From positions 1 through 27,787 of the forward strand of contig CAIPTQ010000181.1 of the NCBI GenBank assembly GCA_903868035.1: a DNA stretch of 27,787 nt, read 5' to 3'. The notes beneath the pieces were generated by a model, which ran no database searches, had not been told where the DNA came from, and worked only from the letters and a program-made list of their open reading frames with translations. Numbering within the stretch: the stretch's first letter is position 1; the number at the start of each line of letters is the position of its first letter. A program made the position numbers and the translations under genes. Positions 27,768 to 27,787 of the stretch are shown in pieces. Source of the stretch: an uncultured Phycisphaerales bacterium. GTDB taxonomy: Bacteria; Planctomycetota; Phycisphaerae; WQYP01.

Positions 27768-27787
27768 AAATCAAAAATCGAAAATCG
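27768..27787. repeat. AAATCGA heptad repeat at window edge
   Basis: AAATCAA, AAATCGA and AAATCG run in tandem up to the last base of the window. The remaining DNA after the terminator, 27686-27767, shows no gene I can support. Confidence 0.5.

Noticed and set aside
27577..27774. Minus-strand 65-codon frame at the right edge
   Set aside because: It overlaps the small RNA promoter and both hairpins, and has no domain and no ribosome site.

Overview
The window is a GC-rich (roughly 60-65 %) bacterial chromosome segment. Several traits point to the PVC group (Verrucomicrobiota, Lentisphaerota, Kiritimatiellota or Planctomycetota): a PEP-CTERM protein with HAF repeats, an ECF sigma factor fused to a membrane-anchored domain, a DUF4982-type GH2 glycosidase, an MFS/spermidine-synthase fusion, an alginate-export-type porin and many intergenic repeats. 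This placement is an inference. No rRNA, tRNA, CRISPR array, transposase or phage structural gene was seen.

Layout. (1) 24-4386, minus strand: thioesterase, iorB, phenylacetate-CoA ligase and a double-ACT protein form a tight aryl/acyl-CoA operon, followed by an alginate-export-type porin. (2) 4387-9946, plus strand: a divergent promoter region with a 37/38-nt direct repeat, then a secreted GH2 glycosidase and the MFS/spermidine-synthase-like fusion. (3) 9947-12553: an intergenic region with a candidate minus-strand small RNA, a two-TM protein, and a convergent ECF sigma factor with its own membrane-anchored C-terminal domain. (4) 12834-14982, minus strand: a UVR-motif protein and a secreted Gly/Gln-rich protein, with four same-orientation copies of a 35-55 bp dispersed repeat around them. 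(5) 15168-18589, plus strand: larB, larE, parD, parE, larC, the nickel-pincer cofactor genes with a toxin-antitoxin pair inserted. (6) 18590-22091, plus strand: a structured leader, a small exported protein, and ECF-type metal transporter subunits EcfT and EcfA, split by a RhuM-family gene with its own promoter and palindromes. (7) 22486-25289: two lipoproteins converging on, and overlapping, a PEP-CTERM/HAF protein. (8) 25538-27787: a CopG-like fragment, ComF, a NYN-domain protein and a second candidate small RNA at the right edge.

How the genes fit together. LarB, LarE and LarC make the nickel-pincer nucleotide from nicotinate adenine dinucleotide. The adjacent EcfT/EcfA module is of the cobalt/nickel type and could supply the nickel. 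Neither the racemase LarA nor a substrate-binding S component (CbiM/NikM) lies in the window, so both must be elsewhere if the system works. ParDE and RhuM look like later insertions into this nickel locus. The most original signals are noncoding: two promoter-hairpin-terminator units, the folded leader before the transporter genes, a set of palindromes sharing a core around rhuM, and a family of 7-nt-period repeats scattered through the intergenic DNA and once inside a lipoprotein gene.
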